A stretch of 64,000 bases of DNA. It comes from Aureococcus anophagefferens. Lineage: Eukaryota > Sar > Pelagophyceae > Pelagomonadales > Pelagomonadaceae. The translations under genes and the position numbers were made by a program. Shown piece by piece: positions 17,598-28,605 of this stretch. The notes beneath the pieces are model-generated. The model saw only the letters and a program-made list of their open reading frames with translations. It did not search any database and was not told the DNA's origin. Each line of letters starts with the position of its first letter. Within the stretch, counting starts at the first letter, position 1. The stretch covers positions 96,524-160,523 of the forward strand of contig NW_008705576.1 in assembly GCF_000186865.1 (NCBI RefSeq), in the 5' to 3' direction.

Positions 17598-20500
17598 TTA
17601 GTGCGCGGGCGCCTCGGGCCCCGCCCCCTCGTCCCAGACCTTGGCCGGCGGCCACAGGTCCCGGCCCCGCTTGAACGCGCGGAGCTCGTCCAGGCTCCGG
17701 AGCACGACGCCGCCGGCCGGCGCGGCGTCGGCCGGCGCGTCCGCGGCGAGGTCCGGCGAGTAGACGCGGGACCGGAAGAGGCGCCGCTGCGGCGCGCCGG
17801 GGAGCACGTGCGCCTCGAGCACGCGGACGAGGTCCTCGCGCGACACGTCGCGGAGCTGCGCCGCGCGCGTCGCCACGTGGCTGAACTTGCGCCGCCCGGA
17901 CGAGATCTCGTGCCAGTCCCGCGACACGACGTCGCGCAGGCTCGCGGGCCGCTGGAGGATCTCCGTCGCCAGGCCCTCGCGCTTCAGCGCCAGGTCCGCG
18001 TCGCTCAGGTCCCGGAGCTCCTGGGCGAAGACCGCCAACCACGCCTCCACCCTGTCCTCCAGCTCGGGAGGGCTCTTGCCCGTCGCCGACTGGAGCAAAC
18101 ACGTAAAGCCGATGACGCCGCCCGAGCTATCGAGACCCGCCGACGCGATGTAGCCGAGCTGCTCCACCGTGCGCAGGCGGTTGAACGCGGACGCCTGCGC
18201 GAGGCGGCCGAGTAAGGTCGCCGCGGCGTCCCGCTTCGCCGCGGACGGCCAGCCCGCGTCGACGGCGTCGTCGTCGTCGCCGCTGCGGCCCAGCTGCCAG
18301 TACATCTCGACGGCGTTGTTCGGGTCCGACGGCTCCGCGGCCTTGGCGTTGGGCTCGCCCCGGAACCGCGTGCCGCTCGCCTCGCCCTCGCGGAGCGCCC
18401 GCAGCTCGACGGCGACGCCGAAGTCGCCGCGGGGGAGCCGCAGCGCGGGGTGCGGCGCCAGGGGTTCCGTGGGCTCCCCCGGGTCCGCGACGGCCGCCAG
18501 CGCCGCGGCCGCGTACGCGCGCGCGCCGGCGTCGTCGGCGTTGCCTGGGCAGCACAAGAGTGATTCAACGTCGCTTCAACGTGAGTGTTCCGCGCGCGCG
18601 CGTGACGGAAAAAGCATCCACGCTTCGAGACCGTTCCAAGAGATGATCGCTCGTCCAAAAATCAGCCAAAACGAGTGGAAAACGGCCGAGATAGGAGCCT
18701 TTGAAGTTGGGAATTTCGCTCTCTTGTGCTGCCCTGGGCGTTGCCCGCGACGTAGATCTCGAGGGACCCGTCGCGCAGCCGCGCCCGCGCGATGGCCGCG
18801 GCGACCTCCATGGTCAAGGAGTCGTCCGCCAACGCGGCGCCCAGCGCGTCGACGTCCAGCGCGTCCGCGTCGCCGTCCATGGCGTAGCGCGACCACGTCG
18901 TCACGAGCGACGACGGCTCGTCGCGCGTCGAATCGGAGCACCGCCGCGCGAGCTCCTCCTTCTCCGACTCGAAGAGCTTGCGCTCCGCGTCCGTGAAGTC
19001 GGACTTGGCGACGAGCTCCCGGAGCTTCGTCGCCGCGAGCTCGAGCGCGTCGCGCGCCTTGTCGGAAAATCCCGACGACCGGAGCACGAAGCCCGCGCGC
19101 GACGCGTCCACGGAGAACGACAGCCCCGCGAGCGACGCGTCGTAGGCCTCGTGGTTCATGAGCGCGAAGACCGTGTTGCCGATGGCCTTGGTCGCCGCGA
19201 GCGACCGCGCCGTGTGCTTCTCGGCCTCGCGGAAGAGCGCCGCGACCATGACCTTGGGCACCTTGGGCACCGTCGGCGGCGCGTCGGCGAGGTCCGCGCG
19301 GCGCCAGACCGTGGCCCGGCCCGTGCCCGGCAGGCGGTAGACGCCCGCGCGGTCGTCCGGGTCGTCGACGAGCGACAGGTCCCCGGCGACGTAGCGGTTC
19401 GGCTTCGGCAACGCGAGGCGGGAGTCCCCCGCGTCCGACGCGCGCGCCCAGCGCGCCAAGACGTCGTCGCCCGTGCGGTCCGACCGGTACGTCGCGCCGT
19501 GCCAGGGCTCCCGCGTCCAGCCGCCGTCCGTCGCGTGCTTGCGAGCGTCGAAGACCACGGAATTCTCCGGCGTCAGCGCGTCCAAGACGACCCGCACGGC
19601 CTCTTCGTCGAACGTGCCCGCGAGCGACGGGCCGCTCAGCGGCTGCGTGGGGTGGTCCCAGAGCGCGTCGGCCAGATCCGACGCCGTGTCCGCCGCGCTC
19701 CGCTTCTCCGCGAAGCGGAAGCGCGCGCCGTGGAGCGCCTGGAGTTCGTCGGACAGCGTCCGCAGCGCTTCCACCGGCGCGGACCGCACGGTGCCGACCC
19801 AGGCCCAGATGAGGTCCAGCACGTCGTCGACGCGCGCCTCCCCGAGCTCCGTGAGGTCCACGGAGAGTTCGAAGAGCTGCGCGTCGTCGAATTTCGCGGC
19901 CGTCCCGCAGCTCAGCGCGTCGACCCAGCCGCGGTCGCGCAGAAGCGCGTGCAGACTCTCCTCGCCCTCGTGGCCGAGCAGGTGGGACACGAAGAGCTCG
20001 GGCGTCGCGCCGCGTTCGTGCAGCGTGGACCGCGCGGGCAGCGGCCAGAGCAGCTGCAAAGAGCGCCAGTCGCGCACGGGCACGACCTTGACGACCCGCG
20101 GGACCTCCTCGCTCTCGGCGGCCCAGGGCGTGACCCGCGGCGCCTTGGCCCGGCCCGCGCCCGACGACGGGATGGCCCCGAAGCGGCCGTCGCCGGCGAC
20201 GAGCTTTTCGAGCTCGTCGAGCGACTCCCTGCCGACGACGGCCAAACGCATCTTGTCCCCCACGTAGTGCTCCGCGTTCCAGCGCTTCAGCTCGTCGTGG
20301 AGGCCCCGCTCGCCGTTCAGCGTGTCCAGCGACCCCGTGGAGAAGCGCGAGAACGGGTGCGCGCCGTTCGCCGTCGCCTTGAGGACCGAAAGCATGCGCC
20401 AGCCGTCGTCCTGGAGCGCCATGGCGTACTCCGAATCGACGGCCTTGACCTCCCGCTCGACGCAGTCCAGACTCAGCAGCGGATCCACGAAGAACTGGGC

Positions 20501-21001
20501 CAGGCGGTCCAGCGCGCCGTCGAGCGCGCCCGCGTTCACGTTCAAATAGTAGCACGTCTCCTCGTCGGCGGTCCACGCGTTCGAGCCGCCGCCGTGGGCG
20601 TTGAGGTAGGCCTCGTACTCGTCCTCGTCGGGGTACTTGCGCGTGCCGAGGAAGAGCATGTGCTCGTGGAAGTGCGCGAGCCCGAGCCGCGTGTCGTCGA
20701 AGCTGCCGGCCTTGACGGACAGCGCCGCGCCGGCCTCGTCCGCGTCGCCGTCGGACACCAGCAGCGCCTCGACGCCGTTGGCGAGGCGCACGAGGCGGTA
20801 CCGGCGCCGGTCCACGGCCGGCCGCTCGATGTCGGCGTCGTCGAGGACGATTTCCACGGCCTCGCTGATCGTCGACGTGCGCAGGGCCGTCCTGACGCTG
20901 CGCACGACGCTGCCGACGCCGGTGCGGCGGGGGCCCAGGGCGCTCGGCTTCAAACTCAGCGTGGCGCTCACGACCAGCGCCAGGAGCGCGACTGCGGCCA
21001 T
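17598..21001 (-). CDS. M16 metalloprotease (insulysin family)
   Basis: Exons 21001-18745 and 18544-17598 give 1067 aa, the usual length for insulin-degrading-enzyme relatives. The inverted zinc motif HXXEH is at residues 110-114 (HFHEHMLFLGTRKYPDEDEY), and the distal ligand Glu lies in the following EREVKAVDSEYAMAL block. The C-terminal half has FNRLRTVEQLGYIASAG, the LRT.EQLGY hallmark of IDE/nardilysin. The first 20 residues are hydrophobic (MAAVALLALVVSATLSLKPS), so the protein probably enters the secretory pathway or a plastid. The exon junction restores EIYVAG-NADDAGARAY. The first, catalytic half is better conserved than the second. Confidence 0.9.
18545..18744 (-). mobile_element. Introner family A, copy 6 (protease gene, sense)
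   Basis: A 200-bp intron. On the minus strand it begins with duplication GCAACGCC (18744-18737), then CAGGGCAGCACAAG, and ends CTTGTGCTGCCCAG. The downstream exon starts with an identical GCAACGCC (18544-18537). GC donor, phase 1. Confidence 0.92.
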
Positions 21002-21098
21002 CCTTGCCGGCCGAGCTGGCGGAGACGATCAGCACGCGCGAGAGGACAAGTGCGGGGTATCGGGGCAAGCAGCCGATCGTGCCGTAGATTGGCGGACG

Positions 21099-22019
21099 AT
21101 GGGGCGGGCAGCGTCCTACGAGCCCCTCGCCGGGTCGCGGTCCCGCATGGACCGCATCCTCGCGATGGCGGCCGTGTCCACGGCGCTCTGCGGCGCGGCG
21201 TACCTCAGCGTCGGCTTCGTCAACGGCCGCAGCCCGCGCTGGATCGACGCCCTCGGCGACGCGGCCTTCGAGGCCGACGCCGGCGGCCACGCCATGCTCA
21301 CGAAGCGCGCGGCCTGGGCCCACCTCCAGGAGACGTCCTACGACGTCACGTGCAGTGGCGTCACCTACGCCTACTGCGGCATGGCGACGTGCCGCTTGAA
21401 TGGGGACGGCGCGACGGCGTCCTGCGGCTGCAAGCGCGAGCGCGACGCCGAGGGCCGCCTCTTCCTCCACGCCAACTCGGCCTACCTCGTCTACAGCGAG
21501 ACCGTGCGGCGGGCGCTGTACGAGGACGTCGTCGAGGGGCGGCGCCACCGCTTCCGGGAACGTTTGTGCGCCGCGGTCGCCGACGGCTCTTTGTGGTCCG
21601 ACGCGGGCTTCAACGTGTCCTACGGCAGCTTCGCGGACCCCTCCGGCAACTACTGGGCCCAGCACGACATCGGCTGCTCCGAGAGCGGCGACTTCCACCT
21701 CGCGGACTGCGAGGGCGCGCCCTGCGACTTCAAGGACTTCGACGAAGTCTACGACGCGGTCTGCGCGTGCCCCTACGTCACGGCGACCATGGGCGCGACG
21801 GCGTCGACGAAGAAGATACGACGAGCGACGGCGAAGAGCTGCCGCGAGATCTCGGCGACCCACGGCGACTGCGCGCTCCAGGAGACGCTCGAGCCCGGCG
21901 AGCTCATGGCCGACTACGACGCCATGGAGACGCTGCGCGGGTACCTCGCCGACGCCCGCTTCCGGCGGGGCGGCACGGCGTGCAAGACCTACGACGACTA
22001 CTCCTACTCGTACTCGTAA
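21099..22019 (+). CDS. Cys-rich signal-anchored protein
   Basis: 306 aa from the ATG at 21099. A hydrophobic segment at residues 18-40 (RILAMAAVSTALCGAAYLSV) follows a short basic head, so this is a type II membrane protein or has an uncleaved signal. The rest contains at least 14 Cys, often paired (VTCSGVTYAYCGMATC, ASCGCKRE, CACPYV), which suggests a disulphide-bonded luminal or extracellular domain. The end is Tyr/Ser-rich (DDYSYSYS). It is divergent from the protease gene with 97 bp between starts. I do not recognise a family. Confidence 0.65.
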   Translation: MGRAASYEPLAGSRSRMDRILAMAAVSTALCGAAYLSVGFVNGRSPRWIDALGDAAFEADAGGHAMLTKRAAWAHLQETSYDVTCSGVTYAYCGMATCRLNGDGATASCGCKRERDAEGRLFLHANSAYLVYSETVRRALYEDVVEGRRHRFRERLCAAVADGSLWSDAGFNVSYGSFADPSGNYWAQHDIGCSESGDFHLADCEGAPCDFKDFDEVYDAVCACPYVTATMGATASTKKIRRATAKSCREISATHGDCALQETLEPGELMADYDAMETLRGYLADARFRRGGTACKTYDDYSYSYS

Positions 22020-22038
22020 TTAGCGGGCGGGTCTTTCT

Positions 22039-23736
22039 TCAGGGGAGGTTGCCGAGCTTCGCGGCCCGTCGCTTCTGCGACGCGGCGATGGCGTCGGCGA
22101 GGGACCCGCCGCCGCCGCCGCCCGCCGGTTTCGGCGCCGGCGGCGGCGCCGCGGCCTTGGGCTTGGCCTTTTTCAGCTGCTTGCCCGCGGCGATCTGCGC
22201 CATGAGGTCCATGCCCCCCCCCGCCGCGGGCTTCGGCGCCGGCGGGGCCGTGGACTTCTTCTTCAGCTTCTTCCCCGCCTGGATCTGCGACAGCAGGTCG
22301 CCGCCGCCGCCCGCCGGCGCGGCGGCCTTCTTCGTCGGCGGCGGGATCGACACCTTCTTCGGCGCGGGCGACGCCACCGACGCGCCGAAGAGCAGCGCGG
22401 GATCCAGGCCCTCGGCGCGCATCTTCTGCTCCACGGCGCCCTGGGGCAGGTGCATCTTGAGCATCATGTTGAATTTCTTCAGCTTCGGGTCGTCCGCGGC
22501 GCCGGGCTTGACGGCCGCGGCCGCGGGCGCCGGCGGCGCCGCGGGCGCGCCGCCGCCGCCGCCGCCGCCGCCGCCGGAGCCGCCGGAGCCGGCGCCGAAG
22601 AGGAGGGCCGGGTCGACGCCCTCGGCGCGCATCTTCTGCTCGACGGCGCCCTGGGGCAGGTGCATCTTGAGCATCATCTCGTACTTCTTGAGCTTCGGAT
22701 CGCCGCCGCTCGGCGCGGGCGGCGGCGCGGGCGCGGGCGCGGCGCGCGGCGCGGGCGGCGGCGCCGGCGCGGCGGCGACCGCGGGCGCGGCGGAAACGAC
22801 CGGCGGCGGCGGCGGCGCGGCGGCCTGCTTGTGGCCGAGGTCGAGCGTCCGCTGCGACGCGGCCGTCGCCTTCGCTTTCGACGTGTTCGTGATGCACCAC
22901 TGGATGGACGCGCGCCACTCGTCGAACTGGGCCTGGTCCGGCGCCCGCAGCGCGAAGCCGTCCTTCTTGGGCTTGCGCGTCTCGCCGTCGATGACGAGCT
23001 CGAGGCTAAAGTAGTACGCCTCCGCGGCGTCGGAGCCCTTGCCGTGCTTGCCCCGGAAGGTCTTCGCGCCGCCGTCGCCGAACTTCGAGAGGCCGCCCAA
23101 GAAGACGGAGCCCTTCTGCACCTTCAGCGTCTCGTCGGAGAAGTACTTGAGCTCCGAGCGCTTGAGGTCCAACACGAAGTGGCGGTACTGCCAGTTCCGC
23201 CGCCCGAAGAGGGAGCTGCCGCCGCCCTTCTTGAGCAGGACGCCCCGCGTCCGCAGGCGCGCGCCGTCTTTGGCGTCCTCGAAGCAGTCGGCCTCGGCGA
23301 CGCCCGCGCCCGGGAAGTCGCCCCTCTTCGGCGGCGGCGTCGCGGCCGCGGCCGGGCTCGGCGGCTCGTCGGCGGCGGCCGCGTCCGCGGCGCCGTAGAT
23401 GTCGCCGAGCTCGGGCTCCGGGTCCGCGACCTCCTCGACGCTCCAGCCCGTGGCGCCCGTGCGCGTGTTGCTGTAGTACGTGTAGCCCGAGCTCTCGTCG
23501 TAGCCGCTGACGACGCCGTCGGGCAGGCTCTCCGCGGCGCCGCCGACCTCCTCCCGGCTCCAGCCCGTCGCGCCCGTGACGGAGTTGACGTAGTAGGTGT
23601 TGCCCGCGCCGTCGTCGACGGCCTGGATCGGGTCCCCGAGGAGTTCTTCCCGGGACCAGCCGGTCTGGCCCGTGCGCTGGTTGACGTAGTACTTGTTCCC
23701 GGCGCCGTCGTCGGCCTCGACGATGTCGTCGGCCAT
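22039..23736 (-). CDS. WW(x3)-PH-Pro-WH2 protein, predicted actin-assembly regulator
   Basis: 565 aa. Three WW domains fill residues 1-105 (NKYYVNQRTGQTGWSREE, NTYYVNSVTGATGWS, YTYYSNTRTGATGWS; the second conserved Trp/Pro is partly replaced). A PH domain lies at about 165-290 (RGVLLKKGGGSSLF, WQYRHFVLDLKRSELKYFSD). Pro/Ala linkers carry two copies of a motif (KKYEMMLKMHLPQGAVEQKM then EGVDPALL) resembling the CCDC53/WASHC3 segment. Three WH2-like actin-monomer motifs follow (LLSQIQAGKKLKKK, LMAQIAAGKQLKKA, LADAIAASQKRRAAKL). By analogy with WASP/WAVE it should bind membranes and monomeric actin; this is inference. Confidence 0.75.
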   Translation of the reverse strand: MADDIVEADDGAGNKYYVNQRTGQTGWSREELLGDPIQAVDDGAGNTYYVNSVTGATGWSREEVGGAAESLPDGVVSGYDESSGYTYYSNTRTGATGWSVEEVADPEPELGDIYGAADAAAADEPPSPAAAATPPPKRGDFPGAGVAEADCFEDAKDGARLRTRGVLLKKGGGSSLFGRRNWQYRHFVLDLKRSELKYFSDETLKVQKGSVFLGGLSKFGDGGAKTFRGKHGKGSDAAEAYYFSLELVIDGETRKPKKDGFALRAPDQAQFDEWRASIQWCITNTSKAKATAASQRTLDLGHKQAAAPPPPPVVSAAPAVAAAPAPPPAPRAAPAPAPPPAPSGGDPKLKKYEMMLKMHLPQGAVEQKMRAEGVDPALLFGAGSGGSGGGGGGGGGAPAAPPAPAAAAVKPGAADDPKLKKFNMMLKMHLPQGAVEQKMRAEGLDPALLFGASVASPAPKKVSIPPPTKKAAAPAGGGGDLLSQIQAGKKLKKKSTAPPAPKPAAGGGMDLMAQIAAGKQLKKAKPKAAAPPPAPKPAGGGGGGSLADAIAASQKRRAAKLGNLP

Positions 23737-23969
23737 GGACGCGCGCCGAGTGGGTCCTCCGGGAGAAGACGCGGCCGACGGAGGCGGGGATCACCAATTT
23801 ATGGGCTGCCCATGGCCATCGTTTCCTTCCTGTTCGAGCGCTCGGAGCGGCCGAGCGCGCCGAAACCGAAATCATCGGGCCGGGCCGGCGGCGCGCGCGC
23901 GCCGCCGCCGACGCCGACGGCGGACGCGTCTTCGCAACATCTGGAGACAGGGCTTAGACAGTGGTGGCG

Positions 23970-24656
23970 CTAGAGCACGGAGGGCTCGGAGAGGTAGCGG
24001 TTGCCGGCGCCCGCCGTCGGGAGCGTCCGCTTGGCCTGCGGCGGCGGCGACCGGGGGCTGCCGATGTCCGCGGCCTCGCGGGCGGACCGCGGGGGCGTGT
24101 TCGCCGCGGGCGCCGTGTTCGCCCGCCCCCGGGCCGGCGTGCCCGGGGCGCCGGGCTTCACGGAGACGACGTCGTCGGGCCCCTCGCCGACGACGGCGGA
24201 GCCGGCGTCGCGCGAGGCGCGCGACCCCGGGAGCTGGAGGGCCCCGAGGCGCGTGGCGATGGACGACGCGGGGAGGTGGACCTTGCCGTCGGCGTGCTTG
24301 CGCATGGCGCTCTCGACCATGGCGGGCAGGTCCGCGAAGTCGTCGTCGCTGTCGGTGTCGAAGTCGGACGACGCGGCGCGCTTCATGGGCGGCGCGCCGT
24401 CGCCGCCGTCGAAGGCGACGGCCCAGGGGTGGGCCTCCCAGGCCTCGGGGTCGCCGTCGCCGGACGGCCGCGGCTCCGCGTCGTCGAGGTAGCGCCGGAG
24501 GCTGCTCGCGCGGTCGCGGTCGGCCGCGCGGATGGACCCGTCGCTGTGCGCCCGGTGCCGTCGTCGGCCCGTGCCGCCGCCGCAGAAGAGGGAGCCGACG
24601 AGGTCGGGCAGCTCCTTGAGGGCCTCCGTCACCGAGCTCGAGTCGCCCTTGGACAT
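23970..24656 (-). CDS. Hypothetical Ser/Asp-rich protein
   Basis: 228 aa starting MSKGDSSSVTEALKELPDLV. The protein is mostly low complexity, with basic RRRHRAHSD and SSDFDTDSDDDFADLP blocks and several Ser-Pro/Thr-Pro sites (PRSPP, TPPRS) typical of phosphorylated, disordered proteins. A short helix may exist near residues 110-140. No domain is recognised. It lies head-on to the formaldehyde-detoxification fusion, about 320 bp apart. Confidence 0.5.
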   Translation of the reverse strand: MSKGDSSSVTEALKELPDLVGSLFCGGGTGRRRHRAHSDGSIRAADRDRASSLRRYLDDAEPRPSGDGDPEAWEAHPWAVAFDGGDGAPPMKRAASSDFDTDSDDDFADLPAMVESAMRKHADGKVHLPASSIATRLGALQLPGSRASRDAGSAVVGEGPDDVVSVKPGAPGTPARGRANTAPAANTPPRSAREAADIGSPRSPPPQAKRTLPTAGAGNRYLSEPSVL

Positions 24657-24974
24657 GGTCGCTTCGCGATTCGCCGCGGGTTGGCGCGAGGCGTCGGCCG
24701 CGGCGGGGCAGCCCCGGTCGCGGCTGCCCCCCCCGGGTGCGGCTCGGCCGGGCCCCGCCGACGCGACTTAGGACGCCCGCGCCCCCGCGCGTGGAGACGC
24801 TGTTAAGACGGCTTGCTCGCGTTCCCAGCCGAGCGGCACCGAAACGCTCAGAGAGATGCAAGGTCGGCAGTGCTGCGGTGCTGCCATCTTGTGCCCCTGG
24901 CTCCTATCGCTTGATCGCAGAGCTGCCACTACCCCAGAGCATCGACTGCCGCATCGCAATCCTCGACGACCACC
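24657..24974. promoter_or_regulatory. Divergent intergenic region, 318 bp
   Basis: Between the starts at 24656 (minus) and 24975 (plus). I see no TATA box, repeat or open frame worth calling. The part just before 24975 is less GC-rich than the rest. Confidence 0.4.
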
Positions 24975-27053
24975 ATGGCGACGGTCATCAGCAAGGTGAA
25001 GGTGGGCGGCGGCACGCTGACGCGCGCGTCGCACGCGTCGGCGTGCACGCAGGGCACGATGACCTTCGCCGTCTTCGTCCCCGACAGCGTCTGCGGCCCG
25101 CCGGCCGGCGGGTGGCCCGTGCTCTACTGGCTCAGTGGCCTCACGTGCACGGACGAGAACTTCTCGACCAAGGGCGGCGCCTTCGGCTTCGCCGCCAAGG
25201 AGGGCGTCGCGCTCGTCATGCCGGACACGTCGCCGCGCGGCGCGGGCGTCGCCGGCGAGGACGATTCCTACGACCTCGGCTCCGGCGCGGGCTTCTACGT
25301 CGACGCGACGGCGCCCAAGTGGGCCAAGTACCAGATGTACACCTACGTCACGAAGGAGCTCCCGGCGCTCGTGGTGGCCGAGTTCGCCATCTCGCCGACG
25401 CTCCAGAGCGTCTTCGGCCATTCCATGGGCGGCCACGGCGCGTTGACGTTCGCGATGCGCGACCCGGCCGCGTACGCGTCCGTGAGCGCCTTCGCGCCCA
25501 TCACGCACCCGACGGCCGTGCCCTGGGGCCAGAAGGCCTTCGGCGAATACCTCGGCGGCGTCGAGGGCGCGCCGGACGCGTGCGACCTCGTCGAGAAAAG
25601 CGGCCCCTTCGACTTCGAGATTTTGGTCGACCAGGGCGACGCGGACACCTTCCTGACGGGCGACGTCGACCAGCTCATGCCGACCAAGTTCAAGGAGGTC
25701 TGCAAGGCCAAGAACCAGAAGCTGCGCCTGCGCACGCGCGAGGGCTACGACCACTCGTACTACTTCATCTCCTCGTTCGTGGGCGAGCACGTCGCGTTCC
25801 ACGCCGCGGCCCTCCGCGCGAGGGCCCTCGCGGCCGTCGTCGACCTGCCGCCGCCGGTGCCGACGACGGCGACGTCCGTCCTCTCCCAGCTCCACAGCGC
25901 CGTCGTCGGCTGCCCCGTGATCCACCAGCCCATCACGTGCAAGGCCATGGTCGCGTGGAAGGCCAAGGAGGACCTGAAATTGGAGACCATCGTCGTCGCC
26001 CCGCCGAAGGCCGGCGAGGTCCGCGTCAAGGTCGTCGCGAACGCGCTCTGCCACACGGACGTCTACACGTGGTCCGGCCAGGACCCCGAGGGCCTGTTCC
26101 CGTCGATCTTGGGCCACGAGGCCGGCTGCATCGTCGAGGCCGTCGGCGAGGGCGTCACGTCCGTCAGGGTCGGCGACCACGTCGTCCCGGGCTACACGCC
26201 CCAGTGCAGCGAGACGAGCTGCATCTTCTGCATGAGTCCGAAGACGAACCTGTGCCCGAAGATCCGGTCGTCGCAGGGCAAGGGCGTCATGCCCGACGGC
26301 ACGTCGCGCTTCTCCCTGGAGGACGGCACGGTGCTCTACCACTTCATGGGCTGCTCGACCTTCGCCGAGTACTCGGTCCTCGCGGAGATCTCCTGCGCGA
26401 AGATCGCGCCGACGATGCCGTTGTACAAGGCGTGCCTCTTCGGCTGCGGCGTCTCCACGGGCATGGGCGCCGTGCTCAACACGACGAAGGTCTACCCCGG
26501 CGCGACCGTCGCCGTCTTCGGCCTCGGCGCCGTCGGCCTGGCCGTGATCCAGGCGGCCAAGACCGTCGGCGCGCGGCGCATCATCGCCGTCGACATCAAC
26601 CCCGACAAGTTCGAGCTCGCGCGACAGATCGGCGCCACGGACACGGTCGACCCCACGGCCTGCGAGAAGCCCGTGCAGCAGGTCATCGTGGGCATGACCC
26701 AGTGGGGCGTCGACTTCTCCTACGACTGCACGGGCAACGTCCAGGTCATGCGCGCGGCGCTCGAGTGCGCGCACCGCGGCTGGGGCACGTCCTGCGTCAT
26801 CGGCGTCGCGGCGTCGGGCAAGGAGATCTCGACGCGGCCCTTCCAGCTCGTCACGGGCCGCACGTGGGTCGGCACGGCCTTTGGGGGCTTCAAGACGCGC
26901 ACGGACGTGCCCAAGCTCGTCGACCAGCACCTCGCGGGCGAGCTGCCCATCGACCACTTCATCACGCACACGCTCCAGGGCGTCGACAAGACCATGGAGG
27001 CCATCCACATCCTCGAATCCGGCAAGTGCCTCCGCTGCGTCGTCCTCTACTAG
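24975..27053 (+). CDS. S-formylglutathione hydrolase / glutathione-dependent formaldehyde dehydrogenase fusion
   Basis: 692 aa in one uninterrupted frame. Residues 1-285 are an esterase-D-type S-formylglutathione hydrolase: [17 protein letters not shown], the nucleophile elbow [11 protein letters not shown] (Ser about 150), and [20 protein letters not shown] with the catalytic His. Residues about 317-692 are a class III alcohol dehydrogenase (hydroxymethylglutathione dehydrogenase): catalytic zinc Cys in [14 protein letters not shown] and GHEAG, a structural zinc cluster ending CMSPKTNLC, the NAD loop FGLGAVGLA, and the C-terminal block GKCLRCVV. The two enzymes catalyse consecutive steps turning the formaldehyde-glutathione adduct into formate. 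The polypeptide order is reversed relative to the pathway. No targeting signal is seen. Confidence 0.93.
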   Translation: MATVISKVKVGGGTLTRASHASACTQGTMTFAVFVPDSVCGPPAGGWPVLYWLSGLTCTDENFSTKGGAFGFAAKEGVALVMPDTSPRGAGVAGEDDSYDLGSGAGFYVDATAPKWAKYQMYTYVTKELPALVVAEFAISPTLQSVFGHSMGGHGALTFAMRDPAAYASVSAFAPITHPTAVPWGQKAFGEYLGGVEGAPDACDLVEKSGPFDFEILVDQGDADTFLTGDVDQLMPTKFKEVCKAKNQKLRLRTREGYDHSYYFISSFVGEHVAFHAAALRARALAAVVDLPPPVPTTATSVLSQLHSAVVGCPVIHQPITCKAMVAWKAKEDLKLETIVVAPPKAGEVRVKVVANALCHTDVYTWSGQDPEGLFPSILGHEAGCIVEAVGEGVTSVRVGDHVVPGYTPQCSETSCIFCMSPKTNLCPKIRSSQGKGVMPDGTSRFSLEDGTVLYHFMGCSTFAEYSVLAEISCAKIAPTMPLYKACLFGCGVSTGMGAVLNTTKVYPGATVAVFGLGAVGLAVIQAAKTVGARRIIAVDINPDKFELARQIGATDTVDPTACEKPVQQVIVGMTQWGVDFSYDCTGNVQVMRAALECAHRGWGTSCVIGVAASGKEISTRPFQLVTGRTWVGTAFGGFKTRTDVPKLVDQHLAGELPIDHFITHTLQGVDKTMEAIHILESGKCLRCVVLY

Positions 27054-27166
27054 GCTGGGTCGGGCGTCGCGCCGGGCCCGCGCGCGTTAAAGCTGCCAGA
27101 GGCGTGGCATCTCAGCGATCCGTTACTTGGGCCGCGCGCGGTGTGTGTGTGTGTGCAGGCCGCGGC

Positions 27167-27480
27167 CTAGTTCTTGTGGAGGAGGCCGAGCTCGAAGGCG
27201 ACGCGCCGGCGCTGGAGCCGCGCGGTGATGCCGATGTCCTCGAGGGTCTCGTCGAGCTCGTCGGGGGAGAGCGTCGCGAGGAAGGCGCCGTCGCAGCCGC
27301 CGTCGACGATCGCGGCCTCGTACTGCGCGAAGTTGGGCGCGATGCTCGAGACGCGCGCGGCGACGCCCGCGGGATCGAGCGTGATGAGCGCCGCGTGGAT
27401 CTGGTTCGTGCGCGGCGCGGCGACGGGCGCCGGCGGCGGCGGCGGCGGGGGCGCGGCGACGGGCGCCGCGGCGGCCGGCA

Positions 27481-27526
<46 letters not shown>

Positions 27527-27566
27527 GGACGCCGCGGGCGCCGCGGGCGGCCGGGGCGCGGCGACG

Positions 27567-27598
<32 letters not shown>

Positions 27599-28523
27599 GG
27601 CCGCGGCGGGCGCCGCCGGGGGCTTGGGCGCCGCCGGCGGCGCGGCGACGGCGGCGGGCGCCGCCGGACGCGCCGGGCGGCCGTCGTCGGCCGTCGCCTC
27701 GGCGACGAAGACGTTCTTCGCCTGCCCCAGCATGTCCTTGAGCGCGAAGACGAACTGGTCCGGCGGCTCGTCGCCGTTCTGCACCTGCTGCGCGTACTGG
27801 ATGAGGCCCGCGAGCGCCTTGGACACGCACTCCTTCTCGCGGGCCTCGAGCTCGACGCCCGCCACCGCGGGCTCGCGGTAGTAACTCGGGTCCGGCTCGG
27901 GCGCCATCACGGGCTCGGGCTTGGCCGGCGCCTCCCAGCGCTCGCCGGGCTTGAGCGGGTTCGCGTAGACGGAGTCGCGGAGGTCGACCTCGCCCTCCTG
28001 GTCGGGCCGCGCGCCGAACGTCCGGTCGATGACGTCGAGGGATCTGCGTCTTGCCGTGCACGGACCAGTGGCGCTCGCTGCTGTCGGCCGTGAGGTCGCT
28101 CAGGTAGCCCTCGCCCGTGTTGTAGTAGGGCGTGTAGCCCGCGGGCGCCCGCGCGAAGCGCTCCTTGATCGCGCCGCCCGTCTCGAGCTTGTCGGAGCCC
28201 GCGGCGCGCGACGCGCCGTAGTCCGCGCGCTCCGGGGGCGGCGGCGGCGGCGCCTCGAAGTTTTTGGGCGGCGGCGGGGGGCGCGTCAGCGTCGCCCCGG
28301 CGGGCGGCTCGTAGTCCTCGCCGCCCTGCATCTTCTGGATGCGCTCCGCGGCGCGCTGCGACGCCTCGAGCAGCGCCTGGCGCCGGGCCTCCCGCGCGGC
28401 GTCGTCGGACATCTTCACGACGGTGAGGGGCGCGGACCGCGGCTGGACGCTCAGGAACGCCTGCGCGGCGCCGCCGAGGAGGGCCAGGGCGACGACCACC
28501 CGGGAGTGATGCGGGCCCGTCAT
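27167..28523 (-). CDS. Plastid-targeted Pro-rich protein with C-terminal SAM domain
   Basis: About 451 aa once one extra nucleotide near 28045 (in ATCCCTC) is discounted; the two parts otherwise lie in different frames. The N-terminus VVVALALLGGAAQAFLSVQP is a signal peptide ending before Phe, the cleavage pattern of bipartite plastid-targeting sequences in red-lineage secondary plastids. Next come a helical Arg/Gln-rich region, a conserved YTPYYNTGEGYLSDLT segment, poly-Pro/Ala tracts, and a C-terminal sterile-alpha-motif-like domain (GAFLATLSPDELDETLEDIG then RLQRRRVAFELGLLHKN). The SAM call rests on that pattern. It is divergent from the urease accessory gene, 82 bp between starts. Confidence 0.65.
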
Positions 28524-28605
28524 CGTGCGGTTCTTCACGACCTCGCAAGACCTTCAAGCCATCGACGAGAAACGTCGGCTCATATCCGCCCGTGTTGCAC
28601 CAGGT

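Noticed and set aside
18701..23014. A 1437-codon plus-strand open frame
   Set aside because: It is the complement of the M16 protease and WW-PH-WH2 genes; the peptide is Arg/Ala-rich filler with no domain. Very high GC makes long shadow frames common.
24975..27053. The hydrolase-dehydrogenase fusion as an artefact of a missing stop
   Set aside because: The frame is continuous through a conserved-length linker and no indel is needed; transcripts should still be checked.
27482..27600. GGC-repeat tracts as a CRISPR array or satellite
   Set aside because: These trinucleotide runs encode poly-Pro/Ala linkers on the minus strand and have no spacer structure.
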